From Flavobacterium sp. HSC-32F16 (lineage in GTDB: Bacteria > Bacteroidota > Bacteroidia > Flavobacteriales > Flavobacteriaceae): 64,000 nucleotides of DNA. The translations under genes were made by a program, and so were the position numbers. Shown one piece after another: positions 9,056-17,767 of the stretch (position 1 is the first letter of the stretch; each line of letters begins with the position of its first letter). The notes under the pieces were generated by a model that did not search any database, was not told where the DNA came from, and saw only the letters and a list, made by a program, of their open reading frames with translations. The stretch spans positions 186,001 through 250,000 of the forward strand of contig NZ_JALKAC010000001.1 of NCBI RefSeq assembly GCF_024171645.1, read 5' to 3'.

Positions 9056-10609
9056 ATGGATAAGATAAAGATACTTTGGGTCGATGATGAAATCGATCTT
9101 TTAAAGCCGCATATATTATTTCTCGAAAAAAAGAATTACGAAGTTACAACCAGTAATAATGGACTGGACGCTATTTCTTTATTTGAAGAAGAAAATTTTG
9201 ATATTGTTTTTTTGGATGAAAATATGCCCGGAATGAGCGGTTTAGAAACCCTTTCAGAAATGAAAGAAAAAAAATCGGCCATCCCGATGATCATGATTAC
9301 CAAAAGTGAGGAAGAATATATAATGGAAGAAGCGATTGGCTCTAAAATCGCTGATTATTTGATTAAACCAGTAAATCCGAATCAGATTTTATTGAGTTTG
9401 AAGAAAAACCTTGAAGATTCAAGATTAATTACTGAAAAAACAACTTTAGATTATCAAAAAGAATTCCGCAAAATTTCGATGGAATTAGCAATGGTTAATT
9501 CCTATGAAGACTGGGTTGAATTGTACAAAAAACTGCTTTTTTGGGAATTAAAACTAGAAGATATTAATGATCAGGCGATGATCGAAATTCTTGAATCTCA
9601 AAAAGTTGAAGCCAATTCTCAGTTTGGGAAATATATTGAAAGAAATTACGAAGACTGGTTTGCACCAAAAGCAGACAAACCAATTCAATCTCACAATTTA
9701 TTTAAAGAATTAGTAGTACCTGAAATCAAAAAGAAAGACAAACCCATTTTATTTGTTGTAATTGATAATCTTCGATATGATCAATGGAAATCTTTTGAAA
9801 CTGTAATTTCTAACTACTATAAATTAGAAAAAGAAGTTCCGTATTTCTCTATTCTTCCAACTGCAACACAATATGCCAGAAATGCAATTTTTTCTGGTTT
9901 AATGCCTGTAGACATGGAAAAACAATTTCCGCAATATTGGAAAAATGACGTTGAAGACGGCGGAAAAAACCTTTATGAAGCTGAGTTTCTTTCGGCACAA
10001 ATAAAACGTTTAGGATTAAATATTAAGGAAGACTATTTTAAAATTACTAATTATGCCGGAGGAAAAAAACTGGCAGAAAACTTCAAAGCCTTAAAAGGAA
10101 ATGATTTAGTAACGGTTGTTTACAATTTCGTTGATATGCTTTCGCATGCTAAAACCGAAATGGAAGTAGTAAAAGAATTAGCTTCTGATGATAAAGCCTA
10201 TAGATCCTTAACATTAAGCTGGTTCAAAAATTCTCCATTGTTAGATATTATTCAACAGGCACAGCTTTTAGGATTCAAATTGATTTTAACCACAGACCAC
10301 GGAACAATTAATGTAAAAAACCCATCAAAAGTTGTGGGAGATAAAAATACAAGTTTAAATTTGCGTTATAAAACGGGCCGTAGTTTAACCTACGAACAAA
10401 AAGACGTTTATGTAGTAAAAGAACCTAAAACAATTGGTTTGCCTGCTATAAACATGAGTAGTTCGTTTATTTTTGCCAAAAATGATTTTTTTCTCGCTTA
10501 TGTAAACAACTATAATCATTATGTAAGTTATTATAAAAACACCTATCAGCATGGCGGAATTTCGTTAGAAGAAATGATTATTCCGTTTTTGGTATTTAAT
10601 CCGAAATAA
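9056..10609 (+). CDS. porX: PorX, T9SS response regulator with PglZ/alkaline-phosphatase-like domain
   Basis: PorX is the response regulator that controls type IX secretion genes with the kinase PorY and the sigma factor SigP. The receiver domain (1-120) has phosphoacceptor D54 in FLDENMPGM. A helical linker leads to a PglZ domain (about 200-517) with metal-site signatures DNLRYDQW, LPTATQYARN and TTDHGT. It is an unusual regulator because the output is an enzyme-like domain instead of a DNA-binding one. The start is the ATG at 9056, and the in-frame TTG two codons earlier is not needed. No porY lies beside it. Confidence 0.95.
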   Translation: MDKIKILWVDDEIDLLKPHILFLEKKNYEVTTSNNGLDAISLFEEENFDIVFLDENMPGMSGLETLSEMKEKKSAIPMIMITKSEEEYIMEEAIGSKIADYLIKPVNPNQILLSLKKNLEDSRLITEKTTLDYQKEFRKISMELAMVNSYEDWVELYKKLLFWELKLEDINDQAMIEILESQKVEANSQFGKYIERNYEDWFAPKADKPIQSHNLFKELVVPEIKKKDKPILFVVIDNLRYDQWKSFETVISNYYKLEKEVPYFSILPTATQYARNAIFSGLMPVDMEKQFPQYWKNDVEDGGKNLYEAEFLSAQIKRLGLNIKEDYFKITNYAGGKKLAENFKALKGNDLVTVVYNFVDMLSHAKTEMEVVKELASDDKAYRSLTLSWFKNSPLLDIIQQAQLLGFKLILTTDHGTINVKNPSKVVGDKNTSLNLRYKTGRSLTYEQKDVYVVKEPKTIGLPAINMSSSFIFAKNDFFLAYVNNYNHYVSYYKNTYQHGGISLEEMIIPFLVFNPK

Positions 10610-10618
10610 AAATATATC

Positions 10619-10707
10619 GCCGCGAATTTCACGAATTGACACTAATTTTCATTGAAATTGAAAAGAAAAACAACTGTTAATTTGTGAAAATTTGTGAAAT
10701 TCGCGGC
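10619..10707. repeat. Inverted repeat GCCGCGAATTTCAC / GTGAAATTCGCGGC
   Basis: Perfect 14-bp arms at 10619-10632 and 10694-10707 enclose 61 bases that contain further ACGAATT and TTTGTGAAAATT units. It fills the gap between porX and tsaE. A GTG inside the right arm could be mistaken for the tsaE start. Confidence 0.8.
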
Positions 10708-10722
10708 AAAAAAATCATAAAA

Positions 10723-11130
10723 ATGACTATCGTTTTTTCATTAGATCAAATTCAGGCAGCTGCCCAGCAGATTTTAGATTCAAATCCTAAAAAAATAATT
10801 CTTTTTAATGGAGAAATGGGCGTTGGAAAAACTACCTTAATTAAGCAGTTATGCAAAAGTTTAGGAGTTGAGGACGCCACAAGCAGTCCAACCTTTTCTT
10901 TGGTAAATGAATATTATACTTCCAATAATCAAACCGTTTATCATTTTGATTTTTACAGATTAAATAAAGAAACCGAAGCACTCGATATGGGGATTGATGA
11001 TTATTTATATTCTGGAAACTGGTGTTTTATAGAATGGTCTGAAAAAATTGCAAATTTACTTCCAGAAGAAACTTCAACCATTACAATTGAATTATTGGCA
11101 GATGGAAAAAGAGAATTGAAGTTAAACTGA
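10723..11130 (+). CDS. tsaE: tRNA t6A biosynthesis ATPase TsaE
   Basis: TsaE is the ATPase that assists TsaB-TsaD in making N6-threonylcarbamoyladenosine at A37 of ANN-decoding tRNAs. The 135 residues contain Walker A GEMGVGKTT, the segment ATSSPTFSLVNEY and DFYRL, and a WSEK motif that is typical of the family. The start is the ATG at 10723. A longer in-frame GTG start at 10684 would lie inside an intergenic inverted repeat and is rejected. Confidence 0.93.
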   Translation: MTIVFSLDQIQAAAQQILDSNPKKIILFNGEMGVGKTTLIKQLCKSLGVEDATSSPTFSLVNEYYTSNNQTVYHFDFYRLNKETEALDMGIDDYLYSGNWCFIEWSEKIANLLPEETSTITIELLADGKRELKLN

Positions 11131-11134
11131 TACT

Positions 11135-11905
11135 ATGACCTCAGATAAAAATCATAATTGTATTGATACTGATAAATTAATCAGGGATATCAAAATTAAT
11201 ATTGAAAAATATGGTCTTCAGGTTATACTAATAGAAGCAACAGATTACTTGCCTTCATTTGCATATAGCATTGGGCTTTGGGAAAAATACAATCATCCAG
11301 AAATTATTTGTTTTGGATTTTCAACCTCTCTGCTGCATACACTTATAAATAATGCTGCCGAGATAATTAAAAACAATGAAACAATCGTTGAAGCAAAAAA
11401 CTATTCAGACATTTTTGAAAATAGCAGAGCCGAATTTTTAAAAGTTCATCCCAATAATATTTCAGACTATTTTGGCACAGCAATTAATTTCTACAAAAGA
11501 GCGGATTTTCCGGCACTTCAATTAGTTTGGACAGACAGAAATAATAAATTCCCTTGGGAAGAAAATTTCGAGGAAGAATTTCTTTACAGACAACCACTAT
11601 TAGATAGAAATAGTGAGTTCAAATTTCGAGAACCTAAAAATCTCACCACTTTTACGACCAGGCAATGGCTTAGTGAAGGAAAGCCAATCATAAGGGTTAT
11701 CCACGATGAAGATGGTGACTGGCAGTTTTTGACAGATGATGAAATAACAACTGAAAATGTTATAATTGTTGCCTTAGAACAATTAATAATCAAAGATAAA
11801 ACGCTCAACGAATTGTTTGATCTTGAATATGGAGAAGAAGCAGAAAGAGAATATGTTGGTGATGAATGGGTTAGAAATAAATCAGAATACGATGATGATG
11901 AATAG
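11135..11905 (+). CDS. DUF4262-type protein
   Basis: The 256-residue acidic soluble protein begins with IRDIKINIEKYGLQVILIEA and then PSFAYSIGLWEKYNHPEIICFG, the pattern of the DUF4262 family, whose function is unknown. The C-terminal part (about 150-256) adds a stretch with TRQWLSEGKPIIRVIHDEDG and an acidic tail. It follows tsaE by 4 bases and is probably co-transcribed with it. No enzyme motif was seen. Confidence 0.75.
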   Translation: MTSDKNHNCIDTDKLIRDIKINIEKYGLQVILIEATDYLPSFAYSIGLWEKYNHPEIICFGFSTSLLHTLINNAAEIIKNNETIVEAKNYSDIFENSRAEFLKVHPNNISDYFGTAINFYKRADFPALQLVWTDRNNKFPWEENFEEEFLYRQPLLDRNSEFKFREPKNLTTFTTRQWLSEGKPIIRVIHDEDGDWQFLTDDEITTENVIIVALEQLIIKDKTLNELFDLEYGEEAEREYVGDEWVRNKSEYDDDE

Positions 11906-12064
11906 TAAACAACGTAACGTATTTTTATCATTTCAAAAGTTTTAAGAAAACATAAAAAATTGGTACAAAAAATATCTTAACATTGAACCTTACTATTAGC
12001 AGAATTTTTGCACTAATTTTAAAACTTTTTACGTAATTTGTACCCTTAATTTTTTGCATTATCC

Positions 12065-13264
12065 ATGTCAATTACCTTAACTCCATTTACAAAACAACAA
12101 TTGATTCCGCAAGAAGAAAAACTTGAGGTTGGTCGTTTTAAAAGAGAACTTTTTATAGGAATCCCTAAAGAAACAAGCTATCAGGAACGTCGCATTTGTT
12201 TAACTCCCGATGCTGTCAATTCTTTGACCTATGAGGGGCATCGCGTAATGATCGAATCCGGAGCCGGAGAAAGTTCGAGCTATACAGATAAGGAATATGC
12301 AGATGCCGGTGCAGAAATTACAAAAGACACTAAAAGAGTTTTTGGCTGTCCGTTTTTATTAAAAGTAGAACCGCCGACATTGGCCGAAATTGAAATGATA
12401 AATCCCGAAACGGTAATTATCTCGGCTATTCAGTTAAAAACTAAAAAGAAAGAATACTTCGAAGCTTTAGCCCAAAAAAAGATTACCGCTTTGGCTTTTG
12501 AATATATTAAAGATGAAGATGGTTCTTACCCTGCCGTAAAATCTTTAAGCGAAATTGCCGGAACTGCGTCAATTCTTATTGCAGCCGAATTAATGATTAC
12601 AAATGAATTTGGAAAAGGACTTTTATTCGGGAATATTACCGGAGTCCCTCCTACCGAAGTTGTAATTCTTGGAGCAGGAACAGTAGGAGAATTTGCAGCA
12701 AAAACCGCAATTGGATTAGGTGCAAACGTAAAAGTTTTTGATAACTCGATTACTAAATTACGTCGCTTACAAAATAATCTAAGCCAAAGAATTTTTACTT
12801 CTACCATTCAGCAAAAAGCATTGTTAAAAGCTCTAAGACGGTGTGATGTGGCAATTGGCGCTATGCGAGGAAAAGAGCGCTGCCCAATTGTTGTCAGCGA
12901 AACCATGGTTGAACACATGAAAAAAGGCGCTGTAATTGTTGATGTAAGTATCGATACAGGCGGTTGTTTCGAAAGCTCGGAAGTAACAACTCATGAAAAA
13001 CCGACTTTCATAAAAAACAATGTTTTACACTACTGTGTACCTAATATCCCTTCAAGATACTCCAAAACTGCTTCATTATCAATCAGTAACATCTTGACTC
13101 CTTATCTTCATCAGATAGCCGAAGATGGTGGCATTGAAAGTGCAATAAGATGCAACAAAGGCCTAAAAAACGGAATTTATTTATATCATGGAATTCTAAC
13201 AAACAAAGCTATTGGCGACTGGTTCGACCTGCCAGACAACGATATTAATTTACTTGTATTTTAA
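12065..13264 (+). CDS. ald: Alanine dehydrogenase
   Basis: The enzyme converts alanine and NAD+ to pyruvate, ammonia and NADH. The 399 residues have the AlaDH/PNT N-domain (IGIPKETSYQERRICLTPDAV) and the NAD-binding domain with GAGTVGEFAAKTAIGLGANV. They also carry the conserved VDVSIDTGGCFESS and the nearby HYCVPNIPSRYSKTASLS signature. An extra N-terminal stretch of about 28 residues precedes the family core, as in other flavobacterial members. It is preceded by a 159-base AT-rich gap. Confidence 0.93.
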   Translation: MSITLTPFTKQQLIPQEEKLEVGRFKRELFIGIPKETSYQERRICLTPDAVNSLTYEGHRVMIESGAGESSSYTDKEYADAGAEITKDTKRVFGCPFLLKVEPPTLAEIEMINPETVIISAIQLKTKKKEYFEALAQKKITALAFEYIKDEDGSYPAVKSLSEIAGTASILIAAELMITNEFGKGLLFGNITGVPPTEVVILGAGTVGEFAAKTAIGLGANVKVFDNSITKLRRLQNNLSQRIFTSTIQQKALLKALRRCDVAIGAMRGKERCPIVVSETMVEHMKKGAVIVDVSIDTGGCFESSEVTTHEKPTFIKNNVLHYCVPNIPSRYSKTASLSISNILTPYLHQIAEDGGIESAIRCNKGLKNGIYLYHGILTNKAIGDWFDLPDNDINLLVF

Positions 13265-13277
13265 AGGAACTTTAATG

Positions 13278-13285
13278 TACCTTTG
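13278..13285 (+). promoter_or_regulatory. Promoter of the small anchored protein at 13301
   Basis: TACCTTTG fits TAnnTTTG, and TTG at 13254-13256 lies 21 bases upstream, within the 17-23 spacing of the Bacteroidota -33 element. It overlaps the end of ald. Confidence 0.6.
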
Positions 13286-13300
13286 CAAAAATTTTATTTC

Positions 13301-13675
13301 ATGAAGTTCGTACACCGTTTTGCCTATTATTTGATTGGATTAGTTATGGGATGCTTTTTTGTAGCCCTTGTATTTAGCGGTAAAGACACTCGCTGTAACT
13401 ATTTTCCAAATGCCCGAGTTTTAAATAATCTAAGAACTAAACCTTTTCAATATTCAGATAAAGCAATTCAGACTTTAAATGAAAAATGGATTGATACTGC
13501 TGATATTAAAAGTACTTTAACGTATGGTGATGTTGACTTTGACAAAAGCAATGTTTCTTTTAATAAAGGAAAACTATACATCATTGAAGGAAAAACAGCT
13601 AAAAATCAAGAAATTATTCTAAAAGTCGTAAACTACGAAAAGAAAGCTGTTTTAGAAGAAATTATTAAAAAGTAA
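13301..13675 (+). CDS. Membrane-anchored small protein, possibly DUF4258
   Basis: The 124-residue protein starts with MKFVHRFAYYLIGLVMGCFF, a single membrane anchor. A periplasmic part follows with repeated beta-strands (YGDVDFDKSNVSF, KLYIIEGKTAKNQEIILKVV) like the DUF4258 group. The ATG at 13301 is preferred over an in-frame TTG at 13283 that lies inside the promoter. The function is unknown. It follows ald and is closed by the hairpin at 13775-13807. Confidence 0.75.
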   Translation: MKFVHRFAYYLIGLVMGCFFVALVFSGKDTRCNYFPNARVLNNLRTKPFQYSDKAIQTLNEKWIDTADIKSTLTYGDVDFDKSNVSFNKGKLYIIEGKTAKNQEIILKVVNYEKKAVLEEIIKK

Positions 13676-13774
13676 AACTTTTCATTACATCAATTTATTA
13701 TTTCGAGAAACAAAAACCGCAAGTAATTGCGCTTAGAATTTCTTAAAATTTTGATTTACTTTTTTTATCATAAC

Positions 13775-13807
13775 AAACCCGACAGGTTTTAGAAACCTGT
13801 CGGGTTT
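13775..13807. terminator. Strong hairpin AAACCCGACAGGTTT between convergent genes
   Basis: A perfect 15-bp stem (13775-13789 and 13793-13807) with a 3-base loop lies between the convergent genes at 13301-13675 and 13909-14574. It has the look of both a two-way terminator and a dispersed palindromic repeat. Confidence 0.7.
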
Positions 13808-13908
13808 AATTTGAATTTCAATTTTTATAAGTTTACTGTAAAATTTAATTTTACCTGTACATCCTTCCTTGCTTCCTTACCTGGAAAATAACAGATAAAC
13901 TAATAATT

Positions 13909-14574
13909 TTACCACTCAATTGCCTGAAGTCCTTTTGATTTAAGAAAAGCATTTGTCTGACTGAAATGTTTATTTCCAAACCAAAAGCCTCTATTGGCAC
14001 TTAAAGGAGAAGGGTGACCTGATTTTAAAATATGATGTTTTGAAGCATCAATCAAAGCGGCTTTCTTTTGAGCAAAACCGCCCCAAAGTAAAAACACAAC
14101 ATTTTCCGATTCGGCAGAAATTTGTTTAATGACCGCATCAGTAAATTTTTCCCAGCCTTTTCCCTGATGGCTTCCAGCTTCAGCTTGGCGAACTGTTAAA
14201 GTAGCATTTAAAAGAAATACACCCTGATCAGCCCAACGCTCAAGATTTCCTGTTTTTGGCATTGGTTTTCCTAAATCAGTTTCGATTTCTTTAAAAATAT
14301 TATGAAGAGACGGTGGAAATGGGATACCATCATTTACAGAAAAGCATAACCCATTTGCCTGATTAGGTCCATGATAAGGATCCTGACCAATGATAACCAC
14401 TTTTACCTGATCAAAATGACAATGATCAAAAGCCGAAAAAATCTGACTGCCTTTTGGATAACAAACTTTAGCAGTATATTCAGATTTTACAAAATCAATT
14501 AATTCATTGAAATAGGGCTTTTCAAATTCTTCATTTAAAACTGGTTTCCAGGAAGAATGCATTTTTACGTCCAT
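13909..14574 (-). CDS. ung: Uracil-DNA glycosylase, family 1
   Basis: Ung removes uracil from DNA as the first step of base-excision repair. The 221 residues carry the family 1 motifs: GQDPYHGPNQANGLCFSV with the catalytic Asp, FLLWGGFAQKK, and HPSPLSANRGF with the catalytic His. The length and order are normal. Confidence 0.97.
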   Translation of the reverse strand: MDVKMHSSWKPVLNEEFEKPYFNELIDFVKSEYTAKVCYPKGSQIFSAFDHCHFDQVKVVIIGQDPYHGPNQANGLCFSVNDGIPFPPSLHNIFKEIETDLGKPMPKTGNLERWADQGVFLLNATLTVRQAEAGSHQGKGWEKFTDAVIKQISAESENVVFLLWGGFAQKKAALIDASKHHILKSGHPSPLSANRGFWFGNKHFSQTNAFLKSKGLQAIEW

Positions 14575-14677
14575 AACTTTTTTATTTGCGAATTTCAGGA
14601 ATTTTTAAGTAAAATCATACTTTAACAAACAATAAAATAACACTAAAACTTTACAGTATACAATACTACAATTTTCG

Positions 14678-14685
14678 TATTTTTG
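14678..14685 (+). promoter_or_regulatory. Promoter -7 element of the mutS2-like gene
   Basis: TATTTTTG lies 24 bases before the ATG at 14710. Confidence 0.5.
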
Positions 14686-14709
14686 CCTGTACTTTCTTAA
14701 AGAAAATAA

Positions 14710-16875
14710 ATGATTAGTATTACCGAAAAAACATTACAAGATTTACAATTTCCAACCGTACTTGAAACCATTTCAGATGGATGTAACACCGATATTGGAA
14801 AAGAAAAAGCTTTACAAATAAAACCCTTTAGAGAAAAAGAAGAATTAATGTCGGCTTTAATGCAGACATCTGAATATGTGTCGTCTTTTCAAAACAATAA
14901 CGCAATTCCAAATCATGGATTTGATGCCATTTCGCATGAAATTAAATTTCTTGCCATCGAAGACAGTTTTCTTGAAGTGGGAAGTTTTAGAAAAATTGCA
15001 ACACTTTCTTCTACAACAAATGTTCTTCTGACTTTTCTTAAAAAATTTGATGATTATTATCCAAATCTAAATGCAAGAGCTTCACGTGTAGAATACACAA
15101 AAGACATTGTTTCTTTTATTGATTCCATTGTAGATAAATACGGAGAAATTAAAGACAATGCCTCGCCTGCTCTTTTGAGTATTCGCCAAAATATGAATTT
15201 GGTTCGCGGAAAAGTAAACCAAAGCTTTGGTGTTGCACTTACACAATATAATGGACTTGGTTATCTAGATGACATTAAAGAAAGCTTCGTTCAAAACCGA
15301 CGCGTTTTAGCAGTTTTAGCTATGTATCGTCGAAAAGTAAAAGGTTCAATTTTAGGAAGTTCTAAAACCGGAAGCATTGCTTACATCGAACCTGAAGCTA
15401 CTTTAAAATATTCCAGAGAACTAGCGAATCTTGAGTATGAAGAGAAAGAAGAAATCACAAGAATCTTAAAACAATTATCAAATGCAATCCGACCATTTTT
15501 GCCTTTGTTAATTGAATATCAAGATTTTCTAAGCGATATTGATGTGGTGGCCGGTAAAGCAAAATATGCAAACCGAATCAACGGAATCTTACCCACCATT
15601 ACAGAAGAAAGGAGATTATTTTTTAGAGAAGCCTATCATCCAATTTTGTATTTGAACAACAAACAAAAAAAAGAAGTTACTTATCCGCAGACAATTGAAT
15701 TAAAACAAGATAACCGAATTATTGTTATTTCCGGACCTAATGCTGGAGGAAAAACTATTTCATTAAAAACGGTTGGTTTATTACAATTGATGCTGCAATC
15801 GGGAATGCTGATTCCAGTTCATGAACGAAGTGAAACTTTCTTGTTTGACAGAATTCTAACAGACATTGGCGACAATCAATCTATTGAAAATCATTTAAGT
15901 ACATATAGTTATAGATTAAAAAACATGAATTATTTCTTGAAAAAATGCAACAAGAAAACCATGTTTTTAATTGATGAATTCGGTACCGGTTCTGATCCTG
16001 AACTAGGAGGAGCTTTGGCGGAAATTTTTCTGGAAGAGTTCTATCACAGGGAAGCATTTGGAATTATTACAACACATTATTCAAACTTAAAAATTCTGGC
16101 CAACGAATTACCCTTTGCAACAAATGCCAATATGATGTTTGATGAAAAGTCTTTAGAACCAATGTACAAATTGGCTCTTGGACAAGCAGGAAGTTCGTTT
16201 ACATTTGAGGTTGCTCAAAAAAACGGTATTCCGTTTGGATTAATTAATCGCGCCAAAAAGAAAATCGAAGTCGGAAAAGTTCGTTTCGATAAAACTATTG
16301 CAACGCTTCAAAAAGAAAGATCGAAACTGGAAAAAACTTCTCTAAATTTAAAAGAAGAAGAAACCCGCGCTCGTGAGGAAAGTAAAAAGATGGAAAACAT
16401 CAATACAAGAATCCAGCAAAAGTTAGAAAGCTATCAGGAATTATATGACAGCAACCAGAAGATTATATATATAGGTCAAAAAATTGATGATATTGCGGAG
16501 AAATATTTCAATAACAAAAACAAAAAAGAGCTTATTGGTGAATTTTTGAAAATTGTTGAAATCGAAAATTCAAAACGTAAAAAAGCTACTCCAAAAGAAG
16601 TGAAGGCAAAAGTTGAAAAACAAAAAGAAGTTATTGCCGAAGTACAAGTAAAAGTGGAAGAAATTCGTCAAGAGAAAAAAGAGAAGAAACTTAAACCGGT
16701 TATAGAAAAACCAAAACCAATTTTAAAAGTTGGTGACAGAGTTAGAATGCTCGACGGAAGATCTGTTGGAAGTATTGACTCAATCGAAAAAAATAAGGCA
16801 ACTGTTAATTACGGAATTTTTACTTCGAAAGTGAGTTTAGATGAACTTGAATTAGTAGAAGCTGTTAAGAAGTAG
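14710..16875 (+). CDS. mutS2: MutS2-like ATPase without a Smr domain
   Basis: The 721 residues have MutS core and lever helices (about 1-310). The ATPase domain carries Walker A GPNAGGKTISLKT and Walker B LIDEFGTGSDPELGGALAE, followed by TTHYSNLK. A long charged coiled coil follows (about 520-660), then a small KOW/SH3-like C-terminus (VGDRVRMLDGRSVGSI). MutS2 proteins act in recombination suppression or in rescue of collided ribosomes. The C-terminal Smr nuclease domain of typical MutS2 (about 780 residues) is absent. Confidence 0.9.
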   Translation: MISITEKTLQDLQFPTVLETISDGCNTDIGKEKALQIKPFREKEELMSALMQTSEYVSSFQNNNAIPNHGFDAISHEIKFLAIEDSFLEVGSFRKIATLSSTTNVLLTFLKKFDDYYPNLNARASRVEYTKDIVSFIDSIVDKYGEIKDNASPALLSIRQNMNLVRGKVNQSFGVALTQYNGLGYLDDIKESFVQNRRVLAVLAMYRRKVKGSILGSSKTGSIAYIEPEATLKYSRELANLEYEEKEEITRILKQLSNAIRPFLPLLIEYQDFLSDIDVVAGKAKYANRINGILPTITEERRLFFREAYHPILYLNNKQKKEVTYPQTIELKQDNRIIVISGPNAGGKTISLKTVGLLQLMLQSGMLIPVHERSETFLFDRILTDIGDNQSIENHLSTYSYRLKNMNYFLKKCNKKTMFLIDEFGTGSDPELGGALAEIFLEEFYHREAFGIITTHYSNLKILANELPFATNANMMFDEKSLEPMYKLALGQAGSSFTFEVAQKNGIPFGLINRAKKKIEVGKVRFDKTIATLQKERSKLEKTSLNLKEEETRAREESKKMENINTRIQQKLESYQELYDSNQKIIYIGQKIDDIAEKYFNNKNKKELIGEFLKIVEIENSKRKKATPKEVKAKVEKQKEVIAEVQVKVEEIRQEKKEKKLKPVIEKPKPILKVGDRVRMLDGRSVGSIDSIEKNKATVNYGIFTSKVSLDELELVEAVKK

Positions 16876-17192
16876 TTTTTTATTTTTAGTAACTCTCGCA
16901 GTTTTTCAGTCGTAAAAAGCATAAAAAATGAGGCTAAATTAAAATAACGCGATTTAAGACGCGATTTCAAAAAAGACAATTACGAAGATTAAAAAAATCC
17001 AAAAATGGCTTAAAAACAATTTATAAAAGCTGTTTTTGATTTATAAAATTTATTTATTTTTATTTTTCGATAAATTATAATGATAGCTATTTATGCTCAT
17101 TTTTGTTATTCTTCAGGACGATAAATGACAAACTAAATATAACTTTGTCAGAGTTCAAAACTTTGACAAAGTTTTCACTATAAACAATAGAA
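16876..17192. other. Intergenic gap of 317 bases
   Basis: No coding signal was seen in this AT-rich stretch. It holds two near-copies of CGCGATTT around 16950-16965 and the inverted repeat at 17141-17173. No T-run terminator was found after the mutS2-like gene. Confidence 0.6.
17141..17173. repeat. Inverted repeat AACTTTGTCA / TGACAAAGTT
   Basis: Perfect 10-bp arms (17141-17150 and 17164-17173) with a 13-base loop end 19 bases before the ATG of the DCC-family gene. Confidence 0.65.
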
Positions 17193-17606
17193 ATGCGAGA
17201 TTTACCAAAGCAAAAAAAAATAATCCTATTTGATGGTGTCTGCAATCTCTGCAACGGATCGGTTCAGTTTATAATCAAACACGACAAAAAAGACGTATTT
17301 CGTTATGTAGCTTTACAGTCAGATTTAGGAAAAGAAATTTGTATTTATATAGGTGTTGATCAAACAAAAATTGACAGTATTATTTTGTATAATCCAGGAG
17401 TTGCCTATTATTATAAATCTTCTGCAGTTATAGAAATTGCTGATGATTTGGGTGGAATTTACAGTCTGCTTTCTTTTTTTAAAATTTTCCCGGAAAAACT
17501 TCGAAATTATATTTACGACTATATCGCCAAAAATCGCTACAAATGGTACGGTAAAAAAGAAAGCTGTATGATTCCTACTCCGGAATTGAAAGCTAAGTTT
17601 CTTTAA
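17193..17606 (+). CDS. DCC-family thiol-disulfide oxidoreductase
   Basis: The 137-residue protein of the DUF393/DCC family begins IILFDGVCNLCNGSVQFII, with Asp14 and the paired Cys17 and Cys20 that name the family. KDVFRYVALQSDLGK and the YDYIAKNRYKWYGK segment near the end are also typical. Members are predicted thioredoxin-like oxidoreductases with unknown partners. It is a single gene between two repeat-bearing gaps. Confidence 0.87.
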   Translation: MRDLPKQKKIILFDGVCNLCNGSVQFIIKHDKKDVFRYVALQSDLGKEICIYIGVDQTKIDSIILYNPGVAYYYKSSAVIEIADDLGGIYSLLSFFKIFPEKLRNYIYDYIAKNRYKWYGKKESCMIPTPELKAKFL

Positions 17607-17660
17607 AAATTGCCAACTGATTTTACTGATCAAACGAATTTACACAAGTTTTTATTCTCA

Positions 17661-17695
17661 TTTTTGTCATTTCGATATAAAAGAAATGACAAAAA
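17661..17695. repeat. Perfect hairpin TTTTTGTCATTTC / GAAATGACAAAAA
   Basis: A 13-bp perfect stem (17661-17673 and 17683-17695) with the 9-base loop GATATAAAA stands directly before the terminator hairpin at 17699-17742. It may be a dispersed palindromic unit. Confidence 0.65.
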
Positions 17696-17698
17696 CAA

Positions 17699-17742
17699 AA
17701 ACCCAAATTTCGAATCTATTACAATTTGAAATTTGGGTTTTT
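17699..17742. terminator. Terminator between convergent DCC and ettA genes
   Basis: A perfect 13-bp stem AAACCCAAATTTC (17699-17711) and GAAATTTGGGTTT (17728-17740) is flanked by A-rich and T-rich tails. It can stop transcription from both sides. Confidence 0.8.
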
Positions 17743-17767
17743 AAAAATTTAAAAATTATGCAGATTA

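Noticed and set aside
10684..10722. GTG start adding 13 residues to TsaE
   Set aside because: The added codons are the right arm of an intergenic inverted repeat. The family starts near the ATG at 10723.
11584..11931. 115-codon minus frame in the DUF4262 gene
   Set aside because: It is an antisense shadow rich in Ser and Leu, as expected from reading an acidic gene backwards.
17325..17633. Minus-strand frame antisense to the DCC gene
   Set aside because: It is a shadow of a well-supported gene, with no family resemblance.
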